Shown: in pieces, positions 1 through 10,186 of the stretch
Layout: the number at the start of each line of letters is the position of its first letter
How positions within the stretch are numbered: the first letter of the stretch is position 1
Origin: Paracoccus beibuensis
GTDB lineage: Bacteria; Pseudomonadota; Alphaproteobacteria; Rhodobacterales; Rhodobacteraceae
Assembly: GCF_026162625.1 (NCBI RefSeq)
Contig: NZ_JAOTBD010000004.1
Span: 62,001-126,000, forward strand
DNA length: 64,000 nt
Direction: 5' to 3'
Program-made: the position numbers and the translations under genes
Notes under the pieces: generated by a model
Database searches by the model: none
Told to the model about the DNA's origin: nothing
What the model saw: only the letters and a program-made list of their open reading frames with translations

Positions 1-255
1 GTCACCAGTGCCACGAGCCCGCTGGCCCAGATGGTCTTGATGAAGATCGCGCGATGCGTGGGCTCGCCCGCCAGGTAGAGGATGTTCGACAGCGAATAGG
101 TATCGTCCGGCCCGCCAAGCGCGGCAGGCGGCAGGTTCGGACGCAGCGCGTAGTCGATCATCATCAGGTTCGGGGCCAGCACCATGCCGGCCAGCCAGAA
201 CAGGACCAGCACCAGGAAGACGGTCGACAGCCCTGTTCCGAACCGGGTTCTCAGT

Positions 256-263
<8 letters not shown>
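1..263 (-). CDS. ABC transporter permease, PotB-like (3' end outside window)
   Basis: Only the first 87 or so residues are present; the gene continues past base 1. The start is an ATG at 263, overlapping the end of the ATPase gene by 8 bases. The protein begins MGELRTRFG and enters a hydrophobic segment (about residues 13-34). A periplasmic stretch with the short sequence DDTYSLSNI follows, which is typical of the spermidine/putrescine permease class before its core transmembrane domain. It should be the inner-membrane channel subunit of the same importer as the two genes upstream on this strand. The partner permease (PotC type) is presumably just outside the window. Confidence 0.75.
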
Positions 264-1320
<1,057 letters not shown>

Positions 1321-1366
1321 CGTCTCTCCTAGGGGAACGGGGCGGCGCGAGGCCACCCCTGCATGG

Positions 1367-2485
1367 TCATGCCGACAGGAAGCGGTCCTGGTATTCGTTC
1401 CGCTTGGTCACGTACCAGCTTTCCTGGATCGGCCACCACCACAGCTTCTCCAGCGCGTCACCCGGATAGGCGGCGGCAAAGAACGCCTTCGCCTCATCCG
1501 AGATCAGCTGGTCCGACCCGACCGCGGTCGAGTTGATCGAGGTCGCGTTGGTGTACATCGCGCCCGCTTCCGGGGTCAGGAACCAGTTGATGAAGGCATA
1601 GGCGTTGTCCAGGTTTTCGGCGCCGACGGGGATCGACAGGCCCTCCATCCAGGCCAGCGCGCCTTCCTTGGGTGCGATGAAGCCGATGGGCATGCCTTCG
1701 CGCGACAGCGCCGCAGCTGTCGAATCCCAGGTCTGGCCGACATTCGCGCCGTTGACGCGAAAGGCCCCCTGGGCCTCGTTCTCGTTGTTCCAGAACTGGA
1801 TGATGTTGCCCTTGCGCGCGATCGCCTCGGCCAGGATCACGTCGAAGATCTCGGTCTGCGCCTCGGGCGTCTTGAAGGCGTCCAGCAGCGGACGCGGCAG
1901 CTTGCCTTCGGCTTCCAGCCAGAGGCCGAGGCCCACCAGCGCCGAATGCGCGCGCACGGTCGCCTGCGCGCCTTCGTTCCAGATGTCGCCATAGGAGGCG
2001 GTGCCGTATTCGAGGGGCATCTGGTCGCGGTCGAAGGCCACGGCCTCGGTGCCCCAGTCGGTCGGCACCTGGTAACGCTTGCCCCCGACGACGGCGCCCA
2101 GGTTCACGGAATTCTCCCACGCGCTCGGCAGGACGCGGTCGACCTCGATGCGGGCCTCGTCGATGGGCTGGACCAGGCCGAATTCGACATAGTTCGGGAC
2201 GCGGTCGACGGTCGGCCAGATCAGGTCGAAGCCGGCGCCGTTGTTCGCGCGCAGCTGGTTGAGAAGCTCGTCGTTGGTGCCATAGGGCGTGAAGTTCGGG
2301 GTGATGCCGGTGGCTTCCTGGAACGCGCCCAGGATCTCGTCGTTCAGATAGCCGGCCCAGGCAAAGATGTTCACCGTGCCGGCGTCCTGTGCCATCGCGC
2401 GGCGCGCCAGGAACGGCGAGGCCAGCGTCACGCCGGCCGTGGCGGCGGCGCCGCGCAGGATGCCGCGTCGGTCGATCCGATTCAT
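1367..2485 (-). CDS. potD: Extracellular solute-binding protein, spermidine/putrescine (PotD) type
   Basis: A 372-residue periplasmic binding protein, first gene of the operon. The N-terminus has a twin-arginine signal (RRGILRG, a hydrophobic stretch, then ARRAMAQ), so it is exported folded by Tat. The mature part starts with VNIFAWAGYLNDEILGAFQE, the typical opening of PotD-like proteins, and has the family pattern FDLIWPTVD and YVPTDW-like motifs. The start codon at 2485 has a good GGAGGA site 7-8 bases upstream. The exact ligand cannot be read from sequence; polyamine is the family default. Confidence 0.85.
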   Translation of the reverse strand: MNRIDRRGILRGAAATAGVTLASPFLARRAMAQDAGTVNIFAWAGYLNDEILGAFQEATGITPNFTPYGTNDELLNQLRANNGAGFDLIWPTVDRVPNYVEFGLVQPIDEARIEVDRVLPSAWENSVNLGAVVGGKRYQVPTDWGTEAVAFDRDQMPLEYGTASYGDIWNEGAQATVRAHSALVGLGLWLEAEGKLPRPLLDAFKTPEAQTEIFDVILAEAIARKGNIIQFWNNENEAQGAFRVNGANVGQTWDSTAAALSREGMPIGFIAPKEGALAWMEGLSIPVGAENLDNAYAFINWFLTPEAGAMYTNATSINSTAVGSDQLISDEAKAFFAAAYPGDALEKLWWWPIQESWYVTKRNEYQDRFLSA

Positions 2486-2649
2486 CTTGATGATCCTCCG
2501 TGTTGATCTTGTCAGCCTCGACCCGTTAAGCGCCCGTCATGTCGGGATAATGACAAGCCGGCGCAGCAGGTTTCGGCGCAGCCTAGACCGGGACCATCCA
2601 CTTCGGAAGCGTCTTCTTTCCACCCGCCGCGAGGACGTTTCGGTCATGC

Positions 2650-2676
2650 AAAAGGGCCGTCCCGACGGAACGGCCC
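2650..2676 (-). terminator. Rho-independent terminator of the PepSY-like gene
   Basis: Read on the minus strand this is GGGCCGT, a 9-base loop, ACGGCCC, then TTTT. The 7-bp GC-rich stem and short T tail stand 20 bases after the stop of the leftward gene ending at 2696. Confidence 0.7.
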
Positions 2677-2695
2677 CGATGCGTGAAGGCGCGGA

Positions 2696-3451
2696 TCAGC
2701 GCGCGGTTTCGCGAACGACCTCGCCCTGCGGGTCAAGCTGCAGCGTCACCTGTTCGCCGTTCGGGTTCGACGCGTCCAGAAGAAGGCGCGGCCCCTCCTG
2801 GCGCAGCAGGCCGAACTGGCGGTAGCCGGCCTCGGTCAGACGCTGGTTCACCGCGACCGTGTCGATCGTCGGCGCGGCATTGCGCATGTCACCATGCGGA
2901 TTTGCATCGCGGTCACCCGCGCGCGGGCCGCCGTGCCGCTGACCCGCGTGATGCGGCCGGTCCCCCTCGTGACGCTCGGCCCGCGGGCCGCGGTCGCCGC
3001 GGCGGTCGTCGTCATCGCGGCCAAAGCGCAGCACGTTGCCCGCCTCGTCGAAGCGCGCGCGCATGTCGACGCCGTCGGCGCCCTCGCCCGACACGCCGAA
3101 GCGGCCACCCCGCGTGTGGATCTCGTCGATCACGGCGAATTGCGACATGATCTCGGCATTGCGAACCGCCTGCGGCAGGACGGCCTCGATGACCGACTGC
3201 GGCAATGCGCGATCGTCAGCCTCGATCTCGATCAGGTCGCCCTCGGCGTCGAACCGTGCGTCGATCTCGGTGCCGTCGGGCAGCCGCCCCTCGTATTCGC
3301 GCTCCCCGTCGCGGCCGGTTTCGGTTTCGACCTGTTCCAGCCCCAGGCCCTGCAACAGCGACGGCAGCTCGGGCGCGGTCTGCGCCGCGACGGGGCCCCC
3401 GGCGATCAGCGCGATCAGCAGGGCCGAGGATGCGTATGTCTTCAGGGTCAT
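2696..3451 (-). CDS. Secreted PepSY-like protein with His/Asp/Arg-rich linker
   Basis: A 251-residue exported protein. It has a Sec signal peptide (hydrophobic residues 7-22, cleavage near VAAQTA). The body looks like three PepSY-type repeats of about 70 residues: residues 27-75, 80-150 and 195-251. The motifs DGTEIDARFDAEGDLIEIE, GVDMRARFDEAGNVLRFGR and GEQVTLQLDPQGEVVRE are clearly repeats of one pattern. A low-complexity linker at about residues 150-190 is rich in Asp, Arg, His and Gly and could bind metal; this is an inference. The gene is divergent from a second small PepSY-like gene and a two-component system, so it may be part of a periplasmic sensing circuit. Confidence 0.65.
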   Translation of the reverse strand: MTLKTYASSALLIALIAGGPVAAQTAPELPSLLQGLGLEQVETETGRDGEREYEGRLPDGTEIDARFDAEGDLIEIEADDRALPQSVIEAVLPQAVRNAEIMSQFAVIDEIHTRGGRFGVSGEGADGVDMRARFDEAGNVLRFGRDDDDRRGDRGPRAERHEGDRPHHAGQRHGGPRAGDRDANPHGDMRNAAPTIDTVAVNQRLTEAGYRQFGLLRQEGPRLLLDASNPNGEQVTLQLDPQGEVVRETAR

Positions 3452-3578
3452 GGTAGTCTCCGTTTGCTTTTTGCCGGAAGGTCCGGCGTGGACGATCCGG
3501 GTCTAGCTGCCCCAGCCCGAACGAATCGCCAATGTCCCGTTGGGGTTTCGTTTGGCCTGCGGAATGTATGCTGGGTCC

Positions 3579-3926
3579 ATGATCCGCATGCCCCGACTCG
3601 TGATTTTGCTGACGCTGATGCTGTCGCCGCTGGCGCTGGCCCAGCCAGCGCCGCCACCGGACCCGTGGGCGCGCAGCTTCCGCCCGCTGCCGTTCCACCA
3701 GCTGGCCGAGGGGGTGACGGACCGCTATCTGGGCCGACTTCTTGCCGCCGAGACCAGGCCCGCCCGTCTGCACGAGCGGACCTTGGGCGCCGAGCTTGTC
3801 TATCAGTTCCGGCTGCTGACGCCTGCGCGGCATGTGCTGGACATCAGCGTCGATGCGCGCGACGGAAGGTTCCTGGACGTTGTCGGCCGTGGCCAGATCC
3901 AGGCCCGCCGGCCACCGAGGAAGTGA
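3579..3926 (+). CDS. Small exported PepSY-domain protein
   Basis: About 115 residues from the ATG at 3579; an ATG at 3588 is also possible. The signal peptide runs through MPRLVILLTLMLSPLALAQ. The mature part contains RYLGRLLAAETRPARL and VYQFRLLTPARHVLDISVD, followed by ARDGRFLDVVG, which is the usual PepSY C-terminal pattern (substrate-like beta hairpin ending DGR.L...G). It lies 13 bases upstream of the response regulator and is probably co-transcribed with it. PepSY proteins next to PhoPQ-like pairs are common in Rhodobacteraceae and may tune the sensor. The open frame extends upstream only through a TTG start that looks unlikely. Confidence 0.65.
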   Translation: MIRMPRLVILLTLMLSPLALAQPAPPPDPWARSFRPLPFHQLAEGVTDRYLGRLLAAETRPARLHERTLGAELVYQFRLLTPARHVLDISVDARDGRFLDVVGRGQIQARRPPRK

Positions 3927-3939
3927 CGGAAAGGACCCC

Positions 3940-4599
3940 ATGCGTGCGTTGATCGTCGAGGATGACCCGCAACTGGCCAGCCAATTGGCCGAAGCCCTGG
4001 CCGGGGCGGGCTTCGTTACCGATCATGCGGCCGACGGCACGCAGGGCGAGTTCCTAGGCGCGACCGAGACGTACGACGTCGCGATCCTGGACCTCGGCCT
4101 GCCCGGGCTGCCCGGCATCGATGTGCTGACCCGCTGGCGCGACCAGGGTATCGCCATGCCCGTGCTGATCCTGACCGCCCGGGGCGACTGGACCGACAAG
4201 GTCGCGGGCTTTCGGGCGGGTGCCGACGACTATGCCGTCAAGCCCTTCCGGCTGGACGAGGTCGTTCTGCGCGCCCAGACCCTGATCCGCCGGGCCGCCG
4301 GCCATGCCCGGCCCGTCATCAGCGCCGGCACCCTGCGGCTGGACGGGCAGCTGGGCGTCATCACGCGCGACGGCGTCGCCCTGAAGCTGACCGCGTTCGA
4401 GGCGCGGATCCTGACCTACCTGATCCACCACCAGAATCGCATCGTCAGCCGCACCGAGTTATCCGAACATCTCTACGAGGCCGAGAGCGACCGCGACTTC
4501 AAGTCGATCGAGGTCGTCATCGGCCGCCTGCGCCGCAAGGTCGGCGATGGCGTGATCGAAACCCGCCGCGGCGAGGGCTATGTCCTGAGGGCGGCGTGA
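3940..4599 (+). CDS. Response regulator, OmpR/PhoP family
   Basis: A 219-residue DNA-binding regulator. The receiver domain (1-115) begins MRALIVEDD with the acidic pair, has the phosphoacceptor Asp in VAILDLGLPGLPG and the conserved Lys in YAVKPF. The winged-helix domain (125-219) has LTAFEARILTYLIHH and the recognition helix region KSIEVVIGRLRRKVG, ending GEGYVLR. The start ATG at 3940 has a GGAAAGGA site. Its stop overlaps the GTG start of the kinase, so the two are translationally coupled. It is closest to the PhoP/QseB group, which often answers to divalent cations or cationic peptides; the signal here is unknown. Confidence 0.9.
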   Translation: MRALIVEDDPQLASQLAEALAGAGFVTDHAADGTQGEFLGATETYDVAILDLGLPGLPGIDVLTRWRDQGIAMPVLILTARGDWTDKVAGFRAGADDYAVKPFRLDEVVLRAQTLIRRAAGHARPVISAGTLRLDGQLGVITRDGVALKLTAFEARILTYLIHHQNRIVSRTELSEHLYEAESDRDFKSIEVVIGRLRRKVGDGVIETRRGEGYVLRAA

Positions 4600-5900
4600 T
4601 CCGCTCGATCCGGGGGCGGCTGCTGCTTCTGGCGGCGGTCTGGCTGTCGGTCGCGCTGCTGGCGGCCTTCCTGCTGATCTCTCGCCTGCTCGAGGATTTC
4701 GTCACCGACCGCTTCGACACCGAGACGCTTGCCATCGCCGACAGCCTGATCGGCCAACTGGAGGTCGACGAGGACAGCGGCGATGTCGACCTGGACGACC
4801 GACCGCTGGACGCGCGCTATACGCTGCCCCTGTCGGGCTGGTACTGGCAGGTCGCGGGCGGCGACCGGATGATCGCACGCTCGCCTTCGCTGCTGGACGG
4901 GCGGCTGAGCGGGCCTAGCGGCGACCTGACCGGCGCTGCGGGCCGCGATACGGACGGGGCCGGGCTGCGCATCCTGCGTCGGGAACTGACGCTGCCCGGC
5001 AGCGAGGACACGGTGGCGGTCACCGTCACCGCGCCACAGGCGCAGATCGACACGGCCCTGGCGCAGATCGTCCGCCCCCTGGGCGTGGCGCTGGCCGTCC
5101 TGGGGCTGGGGCTGGCGACGGCCAGCGTGATTCAGGTGACGGCCGGCCTGGGCAGTTTGGACCGCCTGCGCGCTGACCTGGCGCGGGTGCGGGACGGACG
5201 CGCCGACCGGCTGGCGCTGCCCGACGTGTCGGAACTGCGCCCCCTGACGGCCGAGATCAACGCCGCGCTGGACCAGAATGCCGACCTTCTGGCGCGGTCG
5301 CGGCAGCACCTTGGCAACCTGGCGCATTCGCTGAAGACACCGCTTGCGGCGCTGTCGAACGAGCTGCCGCCCGACCACGCGGGCCAGGCGCTGATCACCC
5401 GCATGGATCGCCTGATCGGCTGGCACCTGCGCCGTGCCCGCCAGGCCGGTCCCCGCAGCCTGGGCCAGCGCACGCCGGTCCGCCCGGTGATCGACGACAT
5501 CCTTCTGGTCCTGCGCTGGCCCCTGGCCGACAAGGGGATCGCGGTCGACATCCGCTGCCCCCCCGACGTCGCCTTCCCAGGAGAGCGTCAGGACCTCGAG
5601 GAGATGATCGGCAACCTGACCGACAACGCCGCCAAATGGGGCCGCAGCGCCCTGCACATCGCCGTCACCACGGGGCCCCATGGCCTTCGGCTGAGGGTCG
5701 AGGATGACGGCCCCGGCCTGGCCGCGGATCAGGCCAGCCGCGCCCTGATCCGCGGTGCGCGGCTGGACGAACTGGGGCCGCCGGGTGCGGGCTTGGGCTT
5801 GGCCATCGTTGCCGATCTTGCAGCGCTTCACGGCGGTGAGCTGCGGCTGGAACGCTCGGACCTCGGCGGCCTTATGGCGATCCTGGACCTGCCTGCCTGA
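4596..5900 (+). CDS. Sensor histidine kinase, PhoQ-like
   Basis: A 434-residue membrane kinase starting with GTG at 4596, overlapping the regulator stop by 4 bases. TM1 is at about residues 8-28 and TM2 at about 155-178. Between them is a periplasmic sensor of about 125 residues rich in acidic residues (LEVDEDSGDVDLDDRPLD), as in Mg2+-sensing PhoQ. The dimerisation box is LGNLAHSLKTPLAAL with the phosphoacceptor His. The ATPase has the N box NLTDNAAKWG, the G1 box VEDDGPGL and the G2 box PGAGLGLAIV. Together with the adjacent PepSY proteins it probably senses an envelope signal. Confidence 0.88.
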   Translation: MIRSIRGRLLLLAAVWLSVALLAAFLLISRLLEDFVTDRFDTETLAIADSLIGQLEVDEDSGDVDLDDRPLDARYTLPLSGWYWQVAGGDRMIARSPSLLDGRLSGPSGDLTGAAGRDTDGAGLRILRRELTLPGSEDTVAVTVTAPQAQIDTALAQIVRPLGVALAVLGLGLATASVIQVTAGLGSLDRLRADLARVRDGRADRLALPDVSELRPLTAEINAALDQNADLLARSRQHLGNLAHSLKTPLAALSNELPPDHAGQALITRMDRLIGWHLRRARQAGPRSLGQRTPVRPVIDDILLVLRWPLADKGIAVDIRCPPDVAFPGERQDLEEMIGNLTDNAAKWGRSALHIAVTTGPHGLRLRVEDDGPGLAADQASRALIRGARLDELGPPGAGLGLAIVADLAALHGGELRLERSDLGGLMAILDLPA

Positions 5901-5997
5901 AATATTCGCAGCTTCTATCCCGCGATATTTTACCGTTTGATAAAAAAATTGACCTGTGCCAGCCTTGTTTCACCAACAGGTGAGCCAGGAGACGAAA
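5901..5997 (+). promoter_or_regulatory. AT-rich promoter region of preTA
   Basis: This gap is the most AT-rich stretch of the neighbourhood, with a run of seven A and a TTGACC hexamer at 5949-5954 that could serve as a -35 box; no convincing -10 is seen. A good ribosome site (AGGAGA, 5986-5991) precedes the preT start. Confidence 0.35.
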
Positions 5998-7353
5998 ATG
6001 TCCCAAGCAAGACTGTCGCCCGGCGTCGTGCCGGGACGGCTGACACCCCAACAGCTGGCCGCGAACTTCGTCGATGTCGCCCCGCCGCTGGACCGGCACG
6101 AGGCGCATGTCGCCGCCGACCGATGCTATTTCTGCCACGATGCGCCCTGCATCACGGCCTGCCCGACCTCGATCGACATCCCGCTGTTCATCCGCCAGAT
6201 CGCGACCGACACCCCGGATGCCGCGGCGATGACGATCTTTCACGCCAATATCCTGGGCGGGATGTGCGCCCGCGTCTGCCCGACCGAGCAGCTGTGCGAA
6301 GGCGCCTGCGTCCGCATGGAGGCCGAGGGCAAGCCGGTCGAGATCGGCGCGCTCCAGCGCTACGCGACCGACGGGCTGATGGCAAAGCGCGTCCACCCGT
6401 TCCGGCGCGCGCCCCAGACCGGCAGGAGCGTCGCGGTCGTCGGCGCGGGCCCGGCGGGCCTTGCGGCCGCCCACCGGTTGGCCGCCAAAGGTCATGACGT
6501 CACCATCTTCGAAGCCCGGCCAAAGCCCGGTGGGCTGAACGAATACGGCATCGCCAGCTACAAGGCCGTGGACGGGTTCGCGCAGGCCGAGGTCGACTGG
6601 ATCATCGGCATCGGCGGGATGGAGCTTCGCCACGACCAGGTGCTGGGCCGCGACATCACGCTGGACGGGCTGCGCGCGGAATATGACGCCGTCTTCCTCG
6701 GCATGGGCCTTGGCGGGGTGAATGCACTTCGGGCCGAGGGCGAGGACCGCCGGCACGTGCTGGACGCCGTCAGCTTTATCCGCGACCTGCGCCAGGCCAG
6801 CGACCTGACCACCCTGCCCGTCGGGCGCGACGTGGTCGTGATCGGCGGCGGCATGACCGCCATCGACGCCGCCGTTCAGGCCCGCCTGCTGGGGGCGGAA
6901 AACGTCACAATCGTCTATCGACGCGGCCAGGACCGCATGGGCGCCAGCCGCCATGAACAGGACCATGCCACCGCAAGCGGCGTCAGGATCATCTGCGACG
7001 CGGCGCCCGTGACCCTGCACGGCAACGGCGCGGTGGCCGAGATCGAGTTCGCCTATACCGAGGACGGACCGGACGGGCTGAAGCTGACCGAAAACCGCTT
7101 CCGGCTGCGTGCCGACCAGGTATTCCGCGCCATCGGCCAGCGCCTAGACGGCGCTCCGCCCGAATTGCAGCTGATCGACGGGAAGATCGCCGTCAGCGCC
7201 CACGGCCGGACCTCGTTGGACGGTGTCTGGGCGGGCGGCGACTGCGCCGCCGGCGGAAACGACCTGACCGTGACAGCCGTGGCGCAGGGCCGCGACGCGG
7301 CAGAAGACATCGACGCCCGGCTGACCGGACGTCCCGTCGAAATCCCCGGCTGA
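5998..7353 (+). CDS. preT: NAD-dependent dihydropyrimidine dehydrogenase, PreT subunit
   Basis: A 451-residue flavoprotein and electron-input subunit of the bacterial pyrimidine reductase (uracil/thymine to the dihydro form, NADH dependent). The N-terminal Fe-S region has CYFCHDAPCITACP and GGMCARVCPTEQLCEGAC. The FAD fold starts at VAVVGAGPAGLAAA (about residue 145) and the NAD fold at VVVIGGGMTAIDAA (about residue 280). The start at 5998 is chosen because AGGAGA stands 7-8 bases before it and the alignment opening MSQARLSPG follows. The partner preA begins 10 bases after the stop. The pair forms the heterotetramer described for E. coli PreTA. Confidence 0.92.
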   Translation: MSQARLSPGVVPGRLTPQQLAANFVDVAPPLDRHEAHVAADRCYFCHDAPCITACPTSIDIPLFIRQIATDTPDAAAMTIFHANILGGMCARVCPTEQLCEGACVRMEAEGKPVEIGALQRYATDGLMAKRVHPFRRAPQTGRSVAVVGAGPAGLAAAHRLAAKGHDVTIFEARPKPGGLNEYGIASYKAVDGFAQAEVDWIIGIGGMELRHDQVLGRDITLDGLRAEYDAVFLGMGLGGVNALRAEGEDRRHVLDAVSFIRDLRQASDLTTLPVGRDVVVIGGGMTAIDAAVQARLLGAENVTIVYRRGQDRMGASRHEQDHATASGVRIICDAAPVTLHGNGAVAEIEFAYTEDGPDGLKLTENRFRLRADQVFRAIGQRLDGAPPELQLIDGKIAVSAHGRTSLDGVWAGGDCAAGGNDLTVTAVAQGRDAAEDIDARLTGRPVEIPG

Positions 7354-7363
7354 GGACGCGATC

Positions 7364-8662
7364 ATGGCAGACTTGCGCAGCAATTTCATCGGGATCAAGT
7401 CCCCGAACCCGTTCTGGCTGGCCTCGGCCCCGCCCACGGACAAGGAATACAACGTCCGCCGCGCCTTTCAGGCCGGCTGGGGTGGCGTCGTCTGGAAGAC
7501 TCTGGGGGCCGAAGGACCTCCGGTCGTCAACGTGAACGGCCCCCGCTATGGCGTCGTCCACGGCGCCGACCGCCGCGTGCTGGGCATCAACAACATCGAG
7601 CTGATAACCGACCGCCCGCTGGAGGTGAACCTGCGAGAGATCAAGTCGGTCAAGCGCGACTATCCCGACCGCGCCCTGATCATCAGCCTGATGGTGCCCT
7701 GCGACGAGGATTCCTGGCGCGACATCCTGCACCGCATCGAGGATACCGGCGCCGACGGAGTCGAGCTGAACTTCGGCTGTCCGCACGGCATGGCCGAGCG
7801 CGGCATGGGATCGGCCGTGGGCCAGGTGCCGGATTACATCGAGATGGTCACGCGGTGGGTCAAGACCCACAGCCGCATGCCCTGCATCGTCAAGCTGACG
7901 CCGAACATCACCGACGTGACCAAGCCCGCCGCAGCGGCCAAGCGCGGCGGCGCCGATGCGGTCAGTTTGATCAACACCATCAATTCGATCACCTCGGTCG
8001 ATCTGGACCTGTTCGCGCCGCAGCCGACCATCGACGGCAAGGGCAGCCACGGCGGCTATTGCGGCCCTGCGGTCAAGCCCATTGCGCTGAACATGGTGGC
8101 CGAAATCGCACGCGACCCGGTCACGGCAGGCATCCCCATCAGCGGGATCGGTGGCGTGACCACCTGGCGCGACGCGGCCGAGTTCATGGCGCTGGGGGCC
8201 GGGAACGTACAGGTCTGCACCGCGGCCATGACCTATGGCTTCAAGGTCGTGCAGGAGATGATCACCGGCCTGCACGATTACCTGGACGGCAATGACATGG
8301 CGCTCTCGGACCTGATCGGGCGGGCCGTGCCGAACGTCAGGAACTGGCAAGAACTGAACCTGAACTATGTCACCAAGGCCGTCATCGACCAAGACGCCTG
8401 CATCAGCTGCGGCCGCTGCTATGCCGCGTGCGAGGACACGAGCCACCAGGCCATCGCCATGAAGCCCGGCCGCGTCTTCGAGGTGATCGAGGAGGAATGT
8501 GTCGCCTGCAATCTCTGCGTCGACGTCTGCCCGGTCGAGAACTGCATCTCGATGCGGGAATTGGCGGTGGGTGAGATCGACAAGCGCACGGGCATCCCGC
8601 GCGGCACCTATGCGAACTGGACGAGCCACCCAAACAACCCGATGGCCCGCGCCGCCGAGTGA
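7364..8662 (+). CDS. preA: NAD-dependent dihydropyrimidine dehydrogenase, PreA subunit
   Basis: A 432-residue catalytic subunit. The FMN-binding TIM barrel (about 1-310) has the conserved GVELNFGCPHGM and KLTPNITD motifs, and the phosphate-binding GIGGVTTWRDA. The C-terminal double 4Fe-4S domain has CISCGRCYAACEDTSH and CVACNLCVDVCPVENC. It works with PreT in the first step of reductive pyrimidine catabolism or its reversal. No hydantoinase or beta-ureidopropionase gene follows; a hairpin and a convergent gene end the operon here. Confidence 0.93.
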   Translation: MADLRSNFIGIKSPNPFWLASAPPTDKEYNVRRAFQAGWGGVVWKTLGAEGPPVVNVNGPRYGVVHGADRRVLGINNIELITDRPLEVNLREIKSVKRDYPDRALIISLMVPCDEDSWRDILHRIEDTGADGVELNFGCPHGMAERGMGSAVGQVPDYIEMVTRWVKTHSRMPCIVKLTPNITDVTKPAAAAKRGGADAVSLINTINSITSVDLDLFAPQPTIDGKGSHGGYCGPAVKPIALNMVAEIARDPVTAGIPISGIGGVTTWRDAAEFMALGAGNVQVCTAAMTYGFKVVQEMITGLHDYLDGNDMALSDLIGRAVPNVRNWQELNLNYVTKAVIDQDACISCGRCYAACEDTSHQAIAMKPGRVFEVIEEECVACNLCVDVCPVENCISMRELAVGEIDKRTGIPRGTYANWTSHPNNPMARAAE

Positions 8663-8668
8663 TCCCTG

Positions 8669-8701
8669 CCCCGCTGGAGGTTTCAAAGGCCGCCAGCGGG
8701 G
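8669..8701. terminator. Hairpin between convergent preA and carboxypeptidase genes
   Basis: A perfect 9-bp stem (CCCCGCTGG with CCAGCGGGG) around a 15-base loop, 7 bases after the preA stop and 13 bases before the stop of the leftward carboxypeptidase gene. There is no T tract, so it may work only weakly or in both directions. Confidence 0.5.
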
Positions 8702-8713
8702 GCGTTGCTGCGT

Positions 8714-10186
8714 TCAGAGCCCGTAGATGCGGCCGAACTTGTCCTCGAGGTAGTCCAGAAGCGGCTCCGGCGTGACGGGTCTTGCCGAGGCTCTTTCGAT
8801 CACCTCGGCCGGGGGCATCAGGCCGCCATGGCGCTGCACGTTCTCTCGCAGCCATTCGGTCCCCGGGGTCGCGTCCCCCTGTGCCAGCGCGCCGTCCAGA
8901 TCGGGAACCGCCTCGCGCAGCGCCTTGTTCAGGCAGCCGGCATAGACGTTGCCAAGGGCGTAGGTCGGGAAATAGCCGAACAGCCCGACCGCCCAGTGGA
9001 CATCCTGCAGCACCCCGTTCGCCGGACGGTCGACCGCCACGCCGAAGTCGTGCAGGAAGCGCGCGTTCCAGGCCTCGACCAGGTCCGAGGTGTCGAGGCG
9101 GCCCGAGATCAGGTCGCGTTCCAGGTCGAAGCGCAGCATGATGTGCAGGTTGTACTGGATCTCGTCTGCCTCGGTGCGGATGAAGCCGGGCGTCACCCGG
9201 TTCACGGTCGCATAGAAGGCGTCCGGGTCGGTGATGTTCAGCCCGTCGAAGGCCTCGTACATGCGGGTGAAAAGCCAGCCCGCGAAGGCGCGGCCGCGCC
9301 CCATCTGGTTTTCATAGATGCGGCTCTGGCTTTCGTGGACGCCCATCGACACGCCCCGCCCCAGCGGCGTGAAGGCGTAGTCTGGGTCGATCCCCTGCTC
9401 ATAGCTGGAATGCCCGACCTCGTGGATGGTCGAATAGATGCAGTTGAACGGATCGGTCTCGACCACCCGGGTGGTGATGCGGCTGTCCTGCCAGCGCCCA
9501 GAGCTGAAGGGATGCACCGCGATGTCCATCCGCCCGCGCGTCCAGTCATAGCCGAAGGCGGTGGCGCAGCTGCGTGCCAGGCGAAGCTGAGTTTCCTGCG
9601 GGAAATGTCCGGCCAACGCCGCCGGCTGGCGTTCGGAGCCCAGCACATCCTCGCGCAGCGCGACCAGCCTGGGGCGCATCGTGTGAAAGAGCGTGGCGAT
9701 CCGTGCGCCCGTCATGCCGGGTTCGTAATCGTCCAGCAGCGCATCGTATAGGTCGCCGCCGTCGGCCAGCGCCGCGGCCTCCTCGCGCTTCAGCATCAGG
9801 ACCTGGTCCAGCGTGGGCAGGAAATCCTCGGGCGCATCCTTGGCCCGCGCTTCCGCCCAGATGCCTTGCGCCAGAGAGGTCAGCCGCGCCAGTTCGGACG
9901 CCAGCCGTGCGGGAATTCGGCTGCTGCGGGCGAAGTCGCGGGCGATCAGTTCGACCGCACGCCTGTCGGCGGGCGTCTGCGGGTCGGCCGCGTCCAGCCA
10001 TTCGCCGATGCGGGGATCGGTGCGGCGGTCGTGCAGCACCTCCTCCATTGCGCCCATCTCCTCGGCCCGCTGCTCGGTGGCACCGCGCGGCATCACCGTT
10101 TCCTGGTCCCAACCAAGGCGCTCGGCGACCGAGGACAGGGCTTCGGTCTGGCGCTGGAAGGCCAGCAGGTCGGTCAGGGCGCTCAT
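8714..10186 (-). CDS. Carboxypeptidase, M32 (thermostable carboxypeptidase Taq) family
   Basis: A 490-residue zinc metallopeptidase trimming C-terminal residues from peptides in the cytoplasm. The zinc motif HEVGH lies near residue 253 in TIHEVGHSSYEQG. The downstream family motifs SRIYENQMGRG, GVHESQ and GFIRTEADEIQYNLHIMLRF supply the other ligands and the substrate pocket. Length and the opening WDQETVMPRGA match the family. The stop is at 8714, and the ATG at 10186 overlaps the end of ctaA by 4 bases, so it is translated with ctaA; no functional link is known. Confidence 0.9.
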   Translation of the reverse strand: MSALTDLLAFQRQTEALSSVAERLGWDQETVMPRGATEQRAEEMGAMEEVLHDRRTDPRIGEWLDAADPQTPADRRAVELIARDFARSSRIPARLASELARLTSLAQGIWAEARAKDAPEDFLPTLDQVLMLKREEAAALADGGDLYDALLDDYEPGMTGARIATLFHTMRPRLVALREDVLGSERQPAALAGHFPQETQLRLARSCATAFGYDWTRGRMDIAVHPFSSGRWQDSRITTRVVETDPFNCIYSTIHEVGHSSYEQGIDPDYAFTPLGRGVSMGVHESQSRIYENQMGRGRAFAGWLFTRMYEAFDGLNITDPDAFYATVNRVTPGFIRTEADEIQYNLHIMLRFDLERDLISGRLDTSDLVEAWNARFLHDFGVAVDRPANGVLQDVHWAVGLFGYFPTYALGNVYAGCLNKALREAVPDLDGALAQGDATPGTEWLRENVQRHGGLMPPAEVIERASARPVTPEPLLDYLEDKFGRIYGL

